Source of the DNA: Brachypodium distachyon | Taxonomy: Eukaryota > Streptophyta > Magnoliopsida > Poales > Poaceae | Length of the DNA: 64,000 nucleotides | Direction of reading: 5' to 3' | NCBI RefSeq assembly: GCF_000005505.3 | Contig: NC_016131.3 | Location: 56,839,355 to 56,903,354, forward strand | Shown here: positions 36,421 through 48,577 of the stretch, piece by piece | Layout of the letters: each line of letters begins with the position of its first letter | Position numbering within the stretch: position 1 is the first letter of the stretch | Notes under the pieces: model-generated | The model's input: only the letters and a program-made list of their open reading frames with translations | The model's database searches: none | What the model was told of the DNA's origin: nothing | Translations under genes and position numbers: made by a program

Positions 36421-37640
36421 AATAAGAGGAAAATAATTTGACCGTAGAGATTAAAAATCGTACTGTTATCCTATAGTCCACATAGATTAAATTATTTCAT
36501 CTGTTGATCATAGAATTTGATGGTATATATATTTGAAAATTAATGCATCGATAATATGATCCAGTCACCTACGTTTGTAAGCGAGAGATGGAGTCTGGCT
36601 AGAGCATAGGTACAACTATGAGCCACCCTGCCTCAGCACAATCCGGACAGAGTCCGGAATACATGCATCGATCAATATGTGCAAATCTAAAGTATGTACG
36701 AGTCCAACTCCAAATATGTTTTTCATGGCAGACTGGTCTGCATTACGAACACACCACTCTGAGACTCGATCAACATGTCCAATTTCAGCAAGGGTACGTA
36801 CGTAACCTGTAAAAATTAAAGGGCCCTATGCGGTCTCAGGAACACAAATTATATTGAAGCGGAAGCAAATTGCTAAGAGAGACCACCAATCGAGTTAGTA
36901 GATTTAGGCTAGTTTAACCACCACACAATCATGCTTTTGCCACTTGGCTTGCTAATTTCAGATAGATTTGTAATCTAGTTTCCTGTACAGTTTTTTTTAT
37001 CAATATATGACTGTAGGCATTTTTGTCTACAGTCTTTCACACCTTCAAAAAAAAAATATTACCACACAATCAGTCCCTCGGGATAATAAGTAGATGACCA
37101 TGACACAAGGCCTTCACCATTTAGAGGGGCCATAAACCTGAGTACCATGGTGTCAATGTAAATACATACCCCCTAAAAGTCTCAAACTACTTCATGTTCT
37201 CCATCCGTCTACTCCGAACCTCTACAGCTACTTGGATAAAATGCGGCATAATTGTGCATATGATTAACGATTTATACCCAATGCGGCTATTCATGGAAAT
37301 TATCAATTTTCATCTTTTACTACTTCAATTTTCATACATAAAACATAGTTGTACTCTCAAAATCCATTTGTAAAAATATGATAGAACTGATATCGAAATT
37401 CAGATGCGGAGCTCCGTGTAAAATTACTATTTTTCATGTGTACCTTTATTTCAAACGTTATACATAAAATAGAATTTATCCTAAAATTGGACTATTTAAG
37501 TTATTTATATGGAAGTTCTCGAAAAATGAAATTACAAGTTCATTCCGTATTTCTAGTTTCACATATAATATTTAACTTTTTGTATTTATTCACCTAGTAA
37601 AAGCTGTAACTATTGTAAGTGTTTGAAATAAATTTGAACA
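36421..37640. other. intergenic, nothing recognised
   Basis: AT-rich spacer between the MADS units. Short frames only, for example 36618-36812, without a domain. No clear MITE ends. Confidence 0.4.
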
Positions 37641-37699
37641 TTCTAATTCGTCAATAATCGGAAGGGCACCACAGGCTGCCCTACCTATTAGGTCAATAC

Positions 37700-38100
37700 C
37701 TGATGACCTCGCAATCCTCCAATAGTAGGTTATGGCTTTCTCCTTATGAGAGTATGAGTACATCGCTGCCGTTTGCTAGGGCATCTAGCTCAAGCGCCTT
37801 CTTAATGTTGCTGATCGTCTCAGGCAGAAGGACGACGCCACCGTGTTGTGTGTCAACAACAAGTCTGCCATCGCCCTGTGCAAGAGGCTGGTTGTCCATG
37901 ATGAGAGAAAGAATAGGCAGACACTCTACCACTTCATCAGGCAGTGTGTCGATGGCAGCTACATTGACATCCACTACACCAATACACAGAAGACCAATGT
38001 ACTTTGTGACATCTTGACGAAGTCAGCCTGTGTCAACTTCCAGGAGCTGTGGACATCATTTTTAAAAAGGAGGAATAAACCCGGCCTCTGCATCAATAAT
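37700..38100 (+). pseudogene. copia RNase H fragment
   Basis: A frame on the plus strand carries VLCVNNKSAIALCKRLVVHD, RQTLYHFIRQCVDG and CDILTKSACVNFQEL, the C-terminal RNase H end of a copia polyprotein. Upstream codons (ESEYIAAVC-like, KRLLNVADRLRQKDDA) are in the same phase but broken by stops. No LTR is visible nearby, so it is a stranded fragment, unrelated in detail to the copia at 17.9-24.3 kb. Confidence 0.8.
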
Positions 38101-38211
38101 TCACACAACCGTATGTTATTACTTAGTATCACGTCATTAAATCAAGACACATCAAAGATCTCCGATACACTCACGCGTCATCACATAACCTATTGCGAGC
38201 TTAACAAATAG

Positions 38212-38894
38212 GACACAGATAGACCTCTTGTTCCGCATGACCTATTATGAATCAATCAGCCACCCGTTCAATCCCCGAGCTACCATCTCCAACCGCTTGT
38301 ACCCAATAGCCGTGAAAACCAGCAGCTCCGCTCGCTGCAATGGGAAGCAAGTACAGATCCAGTGTGTGGTGAGATAGATAACCTGCAAAAAATAGAAACT
38401 CTATGCTTAGCCTTGTTGAGATGGATTTAGTTAGTTTGTTTTCTTTTCTATTTTGTCACTTCATGTATCATCGCATGCGCAAACGTCATGTGCTGGCAGT
38501 GCATGTAGGAGTCATGTAATGTGTGCATAACATAACCATGGTCCGAGACGTGGGATGGCACAAATTTTATGGGCACAGTTGGTGCAAGCCACAATCAAAA
38601 TTTCTTTGAATGAAAGGATCAGAGAAGGACACAAAGTCGAACCCTTTCGCAACACAAAATCTTTGTTTCCTGTTCGCATGAGTTTCAATACCTTTAGAGA
38701 ACAACCAAAAATAGGAAATAAATGTCCCCAATCATCTTAAGTTGGATAGATTACTCACTTTAACACTTATGATCGATTGACTGCACCAGGTGTTTAGGCA
38801 AAAAACTTGTAACTAACAGGTTTCCTCACCCCGAAACATCCATTCCAATGTGGGGTCAACATGTCTTGCTTTTCCTATTTATCTCTAGCCATCA
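38212..38894. other. intergenic, nothing recognised
   Basis: Spacer between the copia fragment and MADS unit B; only short frames, no repeat ends recognised. Confidence 0.4.
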
Positions 38895-40516
38895 CATTTG
38901 ATTTCAGTTGGAAAATTTCTCCACTCTAGTTGGGAGGTCCTAAGTTTTGGTTCAATTTTTGGATTGAAGTTCCTGAAATCTGGTAGGTGAAGTTTAAAAA
39001 ACTATGTTCAAAGTTTGTTAAATTTGTTTGGAAACCTCTCAGGAAATGGTTGAATCTATGTGTCTTTGGTTGAAAGTTCTTCAGGTATAGTTGAAAACTC
39101 TTAGATCTTTAGCTGGAAGTTCTTAAAGCGGTAAGCAGCAGTCAGCCTGACAACTTTCAGGTCTTGTCAAAATTGTCATCGCCTTACACATATCTGTTCA
39201 ATTCTTTAGTTAGCATCTCCCTTAACCTTGATAGGTTATTGCGCTTTTCCCCTTAAATATAAAGTTCCATTGCCTCGTTCCAAGGTAGTCATTCTTCATG
39301 TTGCTAATACTCAAGCAGCGGTTGAAATATACATTTTACCTTCTACATGAAGTGACTTAGCTAGTATACAAAAAAGTGCTGACATATACACTACACCCAA
39401 CAAAAATGTCACCGCACAGTTCCAAGAAATGTTTCAATTATTCTTTAGTCTTCTAGAAGCAACAAAGCCCGAAAGCAAGTTTGCTAGTACGAGCGTATTA
39501 TGAATAGATCACAGGGCTCCTAAGGATTTGGATATAATCAATGTGATCACTAAAGGATTTGTATGGAAATATTTGCCAACGGATATAGATAAGCTCTGTG
39601 ATCAGTATAGGAAGTTGAATAAGCATCCTGTCATGCATCGATCTACACCAAAGTTTTTGGATAATGAACAATTCCAAATAACGCCGTGGATGTACCCACA
39701 TATCAATTCGTTAACTATTTTAAACAAGGACGTGAATGTACATTTGTAGACATTATATATGAATAATTTCATATAAGGATGTGGACGTACTCACATGAAA
39801 AATGTAAGACTACGGTGTTGAACCTATTTTAGTTGACATGTTTGCAAGGCTTGAGGAATGAACATCTAAAGATATCGTTTTTTAGAGTACAAAACTAATT
39901 CTAATGTTATCTATATGTATGGTCTTTCTAGTAGAGGACCCAGATCTTGATATGTATAGGTCTTTCTAGTAGAGGACCCAGATATTGAGTCAATCTTTTA
40001 GCGTCTCTATATGTACGAATACGCGTAAAATAAAACCTTGTCAAACACGTTTATTCCATTTGAAACATGAGATGACCAAAACTTATCACCTCTTGTATAT
40101 GTTTGCTGACAATTAAGTCCATCCTTAAATCAATGGCTTTGTACATATCACATATTTGACTAACAATTAAAATATTGCATAATTTGGCTAGTTGATAACT
40201 ACATGTCTTATTGCCATTAAAGACTTGAAAGATTTGAATCCAGTTAAACGTACGTAAGCATTAATCACCATTCAATTTTGGTGTATAGATAAGGATGAAC
40301 TTGAACTTCCAATTATATCCCCCACGAAATGTATTATGTGAACGACGCAAGTTAGACACACGTCGTTACGTAATTGTCTCTGACAAATGGACTTATAGTT
40401 CTGTACACAAAGAAGGGCCCTCCTGTCAGTGAATTTTGGTCATAATCAGTAATTCTTTTGGAAAAAAAATAGATGAGGTGTAGACTCCTTGGCGTGATAT
40501 CTGTTGCCTTTTCACT

Positions 40517-40525
40517 CTATATAAG
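40517..40525 (+). promoter_or_regulatory. TATA box of MADS gene B
   Basis: CTATATAAG, about 130 bp before the start codon and followed by AGAGACCCCTCC. Upstream, GACAAATGGAC and AAAGAAGGGCCC are shared with gene A at about 34794 and 34819. Confidence 0.7.
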
Positions 40526-40651
40526 AGAGACCCCTCCTGCTTCTCACCGAGCACACCCAAATCTCATATTGATTTCTTGGTTAGCCTGTGGTGGTGGTAA
40601 ATCTGTAGTTTCCATAGACCTTCGTAACAAGCTAGTTGTTTGTCTTGAGTC

Positions 40652-41740
40652 ATGCCAAGGGGTGTGCCTAGGAGGGAAAGGCGGTTTGGTGTGCAGTATA
40701 TCAGGGATAACAGAGAGCGTGATATCACCTTCTACAAGCGCCGTGGCGGTCTCTTCAAGAGCGCTGCTGACCTCTCCGTCCTCACAGGCGCGAGGGTTGC
40801 TGTCATTCTGGAGACTCCAGAAAATGGAAAAATGCACTCATTTGGAACTCCGTTGGCTGAGCGTATTGTTGATGCTTTTTTGTCAGGAGTTCCACCAATT
40901 GGACCGCTGACCGACCAGGCAACGAGTGCCAGGATCGCATTCCTGCAGAGCGAGTTGGCTCGTTTGGACATGGAGAACACGGTGGAGGAGAAAAAAACAA
41001 AACTCTCCACCCAGGTTATCAAGGAGATCCAAGATGAGAACCCGGGCATGGTGGCAAACCTTCTCTTCTCCAGGCAAGAAGATCTCTGTCTTGCAGATCT
41101 GATCAGGTTGTTCAATGAATTCTCTCGCGTCCAGCAAAACATTGCTCGCCGTGTACCTCCATTGCATCGTGTTCCTGGACAGAATGGAGCAAGCATGTCA
41201 ACAATTCATCCACCGCCACGAGTTCCATCATGGGGTCCTTTGCCACCGCAGTCATCATCACCCGATATACTTCGGCAGCAACCATTGTGTCCTGCAGCTG
41301 CGATACCATTGGCGCCACAACATATGATGGCACCAAATTTTCCTGTGCAGGTACCAGAAATATTGCAGCCCACGCTGCCCGCTATGTCGCAACAGATTCC
41401 TAATCTGTTACAAGATCTACCTTCAGCATTCCAGTCTCGTCTTCAGAACTACACAAGTCGTATCAACACAGTGGAGCCACCCCAGAACAACGCAGTTCCT
41501 AACTCCACCTTCGAGCACAGTGAGTTGGCTTCACCATTGTTGGTCTACACTGGTGGTAATAACTTTGATATCGATGACCCGTTTGGAAATGAACACTGGC
41601 GTTTTACTCTCTCTGATCAGCCGCAAGTCAGTAGTTTTCTAGAGATGGCTGGTACTGATGTAGGCCAAGCTGAGATGGGAAATGGTGGATGGGTCAATGA
41701 GCCACCAGAACCTTCTTCCGGCAGGGGAGATGTTAATTAA
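40652..41740 (+). CDS. type I MADS-box transcription factor (M-alpha-like), copy B
   Basis: Single exon, 362 residues, intact. Starts MPRGVPRRERRFGVQYI and has TFYKRRGGLFKSAADL, ARVAVILE and HSFGTP in the MADS domain, with IVDAFLSG at its end. It aligns with copy A along its length, with the best matches in the MADS domain, the helix-prone middle (IQDENPGM, NIARRVPPLHRV) and the C-terminal block (FDIDDPFGNEHW, TDVGQAEMGNGGWVN). Insertions and substitutions concentrate in the Pro/Gln-rich region (residues 190-260). The spread of changes, with no stop in either gene, points to both copies being maintained. Confidence 0.88.
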   Translation: MPRGVPRRERRFGVQYIRDNRERDITFYKRRGGLFKSAADLSVLTGARVAVILETPENGKMHSFGTPLAERIVDAFLSGVPPIGPLTDQATSARIAFLQSELARLDMENTVEEKKTKLSTQVIKEIQDENPGMVANLLFSRQEDLCLADLIRLFNEFSRVQQNIARRVPPLHRVPGQNGASMSTIHPPPRVPSWGPLPPQSSSPDILRQQPLCPAAAIPLAPQHMMAPNFPVQVPEILQPTLPAMSQQIPNLLQDLPSAFQSRLQNYTSRINTVEPPQNNAVPNSTFEHSELASPLLVYTGGNNFDIDDPFGNEHWRFTLSDQPQVSSFLEMAGTDVGQAEMGNGGWVNEPPEPSSGRGDVN

Positions 41741-42155
41741 TCTTGGCACATTGTGTGGAGGATTTCGCTAGGTGGCATTAACCTCCCATTTCGAAACTAT
41801 ATCACAGAAATATCGAGTTATTCTCTCCATTAGTTAAAGATTTTTTTATCATTTAGGCTATTTTGCTAAACCTGCTTGAAGATGCAGTATGCATGCATGT
41901 ATGTTTTGGGTCATGAGTCATGATATCTACATTGCTACTGATTTCTATCTTATATACAGAATAGTTCGTACCTTAATTTGGTTGAAAACGAAGAGGTGTT
42001 TTGTATCCTGAGTATGTGAAAACAGGAATTTGTGTTCACAAATACGTCCTAATAGACTATCTACTGTTAGTCAAACATATACTACCTCCTTTGCTAAATA
42101 TAAGAAGTCCTAACTTTGTCCTATTTCAAACTTCTTAAAGCTTGACAATGACCTC

Positions 42156-42788
42156 TGTTGGAGCTGCTAGCCGCTGCTGCTCCTCTTCTACGCTCTGCCG
42201 CGTAGCTGCCACGGCAGAACTCCCTCCTGCCGCCAGTCATCTTCCTGCCGCGAGGCTGGCGCGGCAGGACTTCTTCCTCTACCTCCACTCCTCCAGCCAA
42301 CCCCCTCTCTCTTTCGGCAACACACGAACAGAAAAGGAAAGCAAGATTTTGGGCCTCGAGCTTCCTCTCACAGCCGAGCTTTTCTCTCCTTCTATTCCTC
42401 TTTCTTATTACTAAAAACCAACGGGATTACATGCCTTATATAATAGCCAATCTCAGGCCATTAGCTCCTAAACTCACCCCATACCTCAACTAATATGCTA
42501 ACCGAGTCTTCAACCTCTGAATTCTCTCCAACGATCTAACAACTCCACCCCATGGCATCTCCTTGACCGAATCTCTCGGGCCTGCATGCCATGGCTCCAA
42601 CCTCACGCACGGCGCCTCATCTCACAGCACCTTCTCAGCATCTCACCTTCAGCCGCATCTCACGACCATCCTAAGCATCTCGCCTCATATGCGCTCGATC
42701 GAAGCTCCAATGGCCTACAACTCCTATGAGCTAAACTACATGGAAACGAAAATAAACATCTAGATACAAATCAAGCTTAAGCCTAACA
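42156..42788. mobile_element. copia-type solo LTR, 633 bp
   Basis: Begins TGTTGGAGCTGC and ends AAGCCTAACA, inverted TGTTRG/CTAACA ends. A perfect 5 bp duplication, acctc, lies at 42151-42155 and 42789-42793. TTATATAAT (42436-42444) may be its promoter. The reading frame at 42142-42414 lies inside and is not a gene. No internal retrotransposon sequence remains. Confidence 0.87.
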
Positions 42789-42793
42789 ACCTC

Positions 42794-43451
42794 TACTGCT
42801 GCTTAAATATTTTGCAGTGGATTTACACCCGTATTTCTCCAGACACCACTACTTATTTTGTTCTGGACTCTGGAGAGCCCTTCATGAAAGGCACATATGG
42901 AGGCTAGCTTGGATCCTCCATTTTGATTTGGACATCTGCACCATTGTGCAAGGCAACGCGTTCAGCGAGAAGCTCAAGTCACTAGGCGCCCGGTCGAGCT
43001 CGCCGAGCTCAACGATCTGGTCTCCAATCGCTAACTGCTCAACAATCTGGTCTCCAGTCGCCAACTTCTCAATAATCTAGTTAGCGGTGTCAGTGACGGC
43101 TAGATGGTTCGACTGCTACACCCATTCTCCTTTTTCGACAAGGCGCGTCCATAATCCGTGGCAATTTTTGCACGTCCGTCGCTATGCCAAATCCGTGTCA
43201 TCCATGACGATGCCGGTGAAATGTCACAAAGGAGTAACCCATAAGATTTATGGCCGCTCTGCAACAATTTCACCCCCTCACGTATATCTGTTCTGTTGTA
43301 GTGGGCCATGTAACATCTCCATGGGAAATTGTAGAGAAAGAAGTATAGATTTCACCCTGAAATGTAGTCTAATGGACCGATTTCACCCTGAACTCAAATT
43401 TGGACCGATTTTCACCCTCGATTTAACAAAACCAGATTAAATCTCCCCTAA
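42794..43451. other. intergenic with small internal repeats
   Basis: At 43005-43075 the words CTCAACGATCTGGTCTCCAA and CTCAACAATCTGGTCTCCAG make an imperfect repeat of about 30 bp. At 43340-43420 the phrase GATTTCACCCTGAA recurs with GGACCGATTTTCACCC. No gene is recognised, though 42817-43080 has a coding-like look that could be a decayed exon. Confidence 0.4.
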
Positions 43452-43588
43452 GGGCTCGTTCGTTTTCAGCAAGTTTCCCGTGGACTGAGAGTGATTGGGA
43501 GGGATTAAGGGAAATATGAACTAAAATTCCCCTCAATTCCTACCAATCCCCTTGGTTTTGTGGGGAAATGGTTGAACCGAACAGGGCC
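43452..43588. mobile_element. Tourist-like MITE (PIF/Harbinger type)
   Basis: Ends GGGCTCGTTCG and CGAACAGGGCC form an imperfect inverted repeat and are flanked by TAA on both sides (43449-43451, 43589-43591), the usual target for this superfamily. 137 bp. Confidence 0.8.
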
Positions 43589-43591
43589 TAA

Positions 43592-44920
43592 GCGGTATTT
43601 ATCTTGCAAACACCAGTCTCTGTTCTGAAGTACCCCAAAACCTCTCTAAAAATTCCTTGATGAAGGATTTTTCTACAATCCACCATCGGGTTCATCCCTA
43701 GCAGCATCAACCATCCCACGAATTAACGCCCTTCGATCGTGCTAAGTGTTGTACACCATCGACAGCCTGAGGAGCGCTAATGGCGAGGCTGGGGAGCAAA
43801 CGCCGACGGGCAGCAGCAGCATGCCAAGACAAGCCAAGATTGGAACAGCGGCATATCACACAAACAAACACTGATTGAAATCAAACTACGTTTGGAGGAA
43901 ACAAAGAGAGATTAGCGCGCAGGTCACCTCACCAACAGCCAACTCCGGCGTCCGGCGAGACGGCGACTCCTCACTCCCGCACGGCAGGGAGATGAAACCG
44001 TTCGGTCCTAGACCAAACCGCCATGTCAGCACCTCTTTTTTTTGGGTGAAATTGTTACTTCCTTTTTGGTGAGCGGCCCAAACTACATGCGTGGCCCAAT
44101 GAGGCCCAATAAAGCAGTTAAGAACGGGAACAGAACAACATGACCACCGATGCTTCGTGTAGGGAATCCAGCCGCAAAAGGTTTGCCATTGAGGTAGCCC
44201 AACTGTTGTCTTCTTGTCCTCCTCTCAAAAAAAAAAACTGTTGTCTTCTTGTTTTTTCTCTCTTTATTTAATCCCTGTTTTTTCCTTTCTCGCTTTTCGT
44301 TTATGATTTTTTAGTTTATTTCATTTTCCACTTTGCTTTTGTTTTTATTTTTTATCTTATTTGTCTTCTTTACTTTTTAGTTTACGAAATAATTGTATTT
44401 TAACTTGAGTATATGAAACTTTTTTTACGTCATGAACATTTTTCGAAGTCACGAACATGTTTCCAAAACATCGTAAACTTCTTCCCCCCATCGATAAACT
44501 TCTTAATCGGCGGAGAATATATTAACTTGATTACCTTAGCATGGAGTCAACAGATTTGTTGACTCAATTTCTTATTGCTAGCTGCCCAGATCGACCGACT
44601 AAGCTTCTGAAAATTAGCTACTTAATTACATTTCACCTCAAGCCCAAACCTTACTTGTAATTCATTTCGATACTAATAATCCAAATCTAAATTTCCCCCC
44701 ACTTAGATTAACAATGGACTCTCGAATTAATAACCTGGACCCTTCTTCTTTACCTATATAACAACAACATTAGTGCGTACGCATGTATCATCACTATTAA
44801 ATCATGCATGCTGAGATTTTACTAGCTGCATTTGACCCTTAATTCCTCTGATTAATTGTTGATTCCATTGCTTCTTCTCCTTCCGCTTCCTCTTCCTCTT
44901 CCTCTTCCTCTTAACTAGAA
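43592..44920. other. 3' flank of the amino acid permease gene, otherwise intergenic
   Basis: No gene is seen. A hexamer microsatellite (TTCCTC/TCTTCC, about 44886-44911) lies about 10 bp beyond the permease stop codon and would be in its 3' UTR. Confidence 0.5.
44886..44911. repeat. hexamer microsatellite in the permease 3' UTR
   Basis: About four to five copies of TTCCTC in the plus strand, immediately 3' of the permease stop codon. Confidence 0.85.
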
Positions 44921-47900
44921 TCAGGAGGCCTTGAATGGCTTGTACCCAGAAACAGCCTTGATGAGCCCCTGCACGGAACCGGCGGCGGCGAGGAGGGAGA
45001 CGACGAGGCAGGCGGCGCTGAGCACGTTCATCCACGTCCACGTCGGCGAGAAGCGACGCACCTTGGCCTGCGCCATGTACATCTCCACGGGGAAGTACAC
45101 CGTCAGCGGCCAGAAGGACACAGCCCCAATCAGCCCCAGAAAATCATTAAAAAACGGGAACAGCATTGCCACGACGGCAGTCAGCGCCACGTAAGCCGTG
45201 CGCCAGGTCAGCCGGAACGGGCTGACGTGGACTGGGCCGAGGGGGAACTCGGCGTGGAGGAAGGCCGAGTCGGGCCAACGGGCCCTGGCCCAGGACTCGA
45301 CGAACTGGTAGATGGGCTGGCAGAAGACCTGGTAGGCCCCCACGAGGTGGACCACGATGCAGGCGTTGCCGATGTCCACGAGCCAGAAGGGCTCGTAGAA
45401 CCCGAAGCCCGTTAAGAAGTTTCCTGGGGCCCCGCTGCCGAAGGCCGCGTAGCCCAGGACGCCGCAGAGCATGTAGAAGGTTGTCGTGGTTGAGACCCCG
45501 ATTAGAGACGCCTTCTTCATCACCTTGTTCTCCGCTGGGTTCGAACGCAGCGTGTCCTGCAAATACCATGTCCATCCGATTGTTCAGAAAATGGGCTTCA
45601 ATTTGTTACCATTGACTAATTGGGAAATGCTATTTTGTTTTTGCTATTTTTGTTTTCAAGTTTGATGTAGAGTTATCAGGCAAATACTCCCTTTGTTCCA
45701 TAATCCTTATCGAAATATTACATGTATCTATACGTTTTTTAGAAATACATACATCCAATTTTAGGCAAATTTCGAGACAAGAATTATGAACCGGAGACAG
45801 TATTTGCCTCGGATACCTTTGGCTAATTGACTGACGCATGCAGAGCCTACACTCTGCATCGGTTGGTACACGGTTCAATGGAGAGCAGAGACCTTTTGTT
45901 GACCATTTTCTTTGGAAGAATTCATTTATGTTTTCTGTGTGATCTAGCAGTAGTAGCTAGCTAGAGAGTAGCAGGAAACATGGACTGCAAAGTTTGTCGT
46001 CTTGATAGGGTTCACCCATACCGTACAGAATTCGTCCTCTTGCCAGATTCAACAAAGATCACGGGCATGCATGTGTGTAGGGGGGCTCCGAGAGATATTT
46101 TTCTTTCCAAATAACAAACGATGTATATTTTCTTCATGACTTATTAGGGCGACATATATAAAAATACATATGATAAATTACCTGAATTTCAATTAGGACA
46201 TTGGAGTAGGAGTAAGCAAAGGCAATGTCTCCAAGGGACTGAAACGTCCTCCAAATCTTCTCACTGGAGGACACATCCACTCCAACAGTCACCCCTGTTA
46301 GCGTTGTCTTGGCATGCGCCCCACCTACATACAAGTTCAAGATCAACCACCAACATGCATTTATATACATTGCATCATGGAGCCAACATGGATGATACCA
46401 ACAAAAATTATAGATGGTGCATCGCCATTCATGCGTCAACATGTCAAATGTCCTTTTGCAACACCACCAAGAATATCGAATCATGCATGAGATATCTCTT
46501 TTGTTCTATTCTTGTGGTTTGCGATCACATTTTCAAGTCATAAACAGGCATATATATCAACTACATTATCTACAAAAAAAATTGGGTGTTTGCGAAATTC
46601 CATTCTAGGGCCTTATTTTATACGAGAGACTTAGTGTGCAGAATATAATGGAAAACCATTAGAATCTGCATTAAGGTGTTTAATTATTTACCTACGATTC
46701 TTGCTATGGACAGGCCGAGGCCAATGCTCGAGTAGGCGAGGGACATGACGGCGGCGACGATGGAGAGCCACCAGATCTTGTGGAAGTTCGGGAGCTGCGA
46801 GAGCATGACCTGGATGGCCGCGAATATGATCATGTTGGTGGTGTTGGATGCCTCACAATTCGCATCGTGTCCGTTGCGATGGAAGCAATTGGACCGTCCG
46901 ATCGCCCTGCGTGCATGCAGAGTTGATGATATACTCCATGTTTAGAGGAAACTTATAAGAAAGCAAACAAATAGAAACCATTCTTTTTTTGGATGCTTTC
47001 TCAAATATGTTAATCAATCATTTGTCAATTAATGACCCCCTAAACAAATCATTTGCCAGTGGTGCTACACTCCAAGTAGCTAGCTAGATGCTTCTCAAGA
47101 ATAAGATTCCTTTCCTTTTCTGAAAACCAAAAGATTCTTGAAACCATGGCAATATGTATAGGCCGCTCCTTTTCACAAAGACCTGTCATGGGAAAAAGGT
47201 AGTACAGGCATCGGATCATTTTTTTTCCAGCTACTTTTGAACTGTCAACTTGTACATGTTATCATCTGGCCAACCTTTTCCTCAGTTGGTTGGATCCTAT
47301 AAAAAAGACTCTCACTTTTGACTGTCATTTATATTGCAGACGTATTAGAAATACTCTGCTTTTTAAACAAACCAAAACAGCATATATTTCTTTTGGCACA
47401 CACAAAACAGACGAGACAAATTATACACAAAGCTCGATGTGACCAAGTTTTTTCATTTTTCACATATAGTTTGTGTGTTTGGAGAGAATTAGCTAGAAAG
47501 AGAACGCGTTTAGTTAAGAACACGCATGGTGTGTGAGCTCTAGTGCATTTTTTTTTTCTAGAATACAAAGTGAGCTCAGTGCATGAATTGGTGTTTGGTT
47601 GGAGTGTTTGAGACAATTAAACATTGCATTGCATGGATGCATGCTTACCCCATGCTGATGGCGGTGGTTATGGTGTAGCCGATGGTGACCCCAACCAGGT
47701 TGATGTACTGGGCCAGAGAGCAGAGCCTGTACTTGCCAACTCCTGCAAAATTGAAATTTATTATTAGACATTAGTTAATTAACCACCACACAAAATCAGA
47801 CAAAAAAGATAAATTAGTCATTTAGTTCATGCATGCATATATAAATATAAAAGGTAATACAAAATGATTGGGCCCGGGATTTTCTGTTATTCTTTTGGAC

Positions 47901-48577
47901 ATCTCAACCACCTTTTAAATTCTTTGAATAAGAATCCAACCATGCATGCATGTTCTCATATAGGAGTATTTCACCTTGCTTCATTCAAAACATACATATA
48001 GACTAAAAGATGCACCCTAAAATTGCAAACTTCCAAGAGTACGTGCATTTTTAAGCGACCGAGATTTTACAAAATTCAGACTTTCAAGAATTAGCAACAA
48101 CAACAAAAAACAGGGATGAAGATGTTAATCACTTGAGTCAGAGTGTTTGTCTGTGGATGCATGGATGTATGTATATGTATAAGACAGGACTGTACGCAGT
48201 AACTAGCTATAGAGTACTAAGTACACAGTGGTCATATCAGTACCGAGGTTTGCCCTGACGGCCTGGCCGTAGGTGTAATTCCGCTTCCCATGAACGGGGT
48301 CCGGGGAGCGGTAGCAGTCGGCGAGGAGGCTGGAGCAGAACCAGGTGATGACGGAGAAGGCGAGGAGCACGGCCGGCCCAATAACCCAGCCCAGCTGCGC
48401 GATGGCCCACGCCAGCGAGAGCACCCCGGACCCGATGACGGCCGTGATGATGTGCGCGCTCGCCGTCACCAGCGTCCCCGTCCGCCGCTCCCTCCCGTCG
48501 TCGTCCACGTCCGCCCGGCCCACCAGGCCCGCCTCCGCCACGCCGAACGACGCCATGGCCGCCTTCTCCATCACCAT
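44921..48577 (-). CDS. amino acid permease (AAP family), five exons
   Basis: Plasma-membrane H+/amino acid symporter of the AAP branch (AAAP superfamily). Exons, minus strand: 48577-48244, 47742-47649, 46906-46692, 46324-46182, 45556-44921; all introns have GT...AG and the frame holds throughout, giving 473 residues, a normal family length. Exon 1 has the hallmark HIITAVIGSGVLSLAWAIAQ (first membrane helix). Exon 2 gives YINLVGVTIGYTITTAISMG, exon 3 RSNCFHRNGH and LSQLPNFHKIWWLSIVAAVM, exon 4 FAYSYSNVLIEIQ, and exon 5 DTLRSNPAENKVMKKASL, VGAYQVFCQPIYQFVE and a C-terminal YKPFK. A second Met at 48571 is an alternative start. A pyrimidine-rich leader (CCTCTCTCCCTCTAGCTGC, minus strand) precedes the start. 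Intron 4 contains a MITE. No frame break is seen, so it is probably functional. Which amino acids it carries cannot be read from sequence. Confidence 0.96.
45687..45800. mobile_element. Stowaway MITE in permease intron 4
   Basis: CTCCCTTTGTTCCATAATCC and AATTATGAACCGGAGACAG, flanked by TA (45685-45686, 45801-45802). Core has ATATTACATGTATCTATACG. It lies within the intron 45557-46181. Confidence 0.88.

Larger units (their letters stand above)
38895..42080 (+). repeat. duplicated MADS block, unit B
   Basis: Matches unit A from CTCCACTCTAGTTGGGAGGTCCTAAG (about 38918) through the MADS gene to GTGTTCACAAATACGTCCTA (about 42031). It is about 0.4 kb longer than unit A owing to indels upstream of the gene. 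Confidence 0.8.

Noticed and set aside
34272..39405. CACTA transposon ends (TACACTACACCC)
   Set aside because: The words belong to the co-duplicated MADS upstream sequence; no inverted partner or 3 bp duplication was found.
42142..42414. 90-codon plus-strand frame
   Set aside because: Lies inside a solo LTR bounded by a perfect 5 bp duplication.
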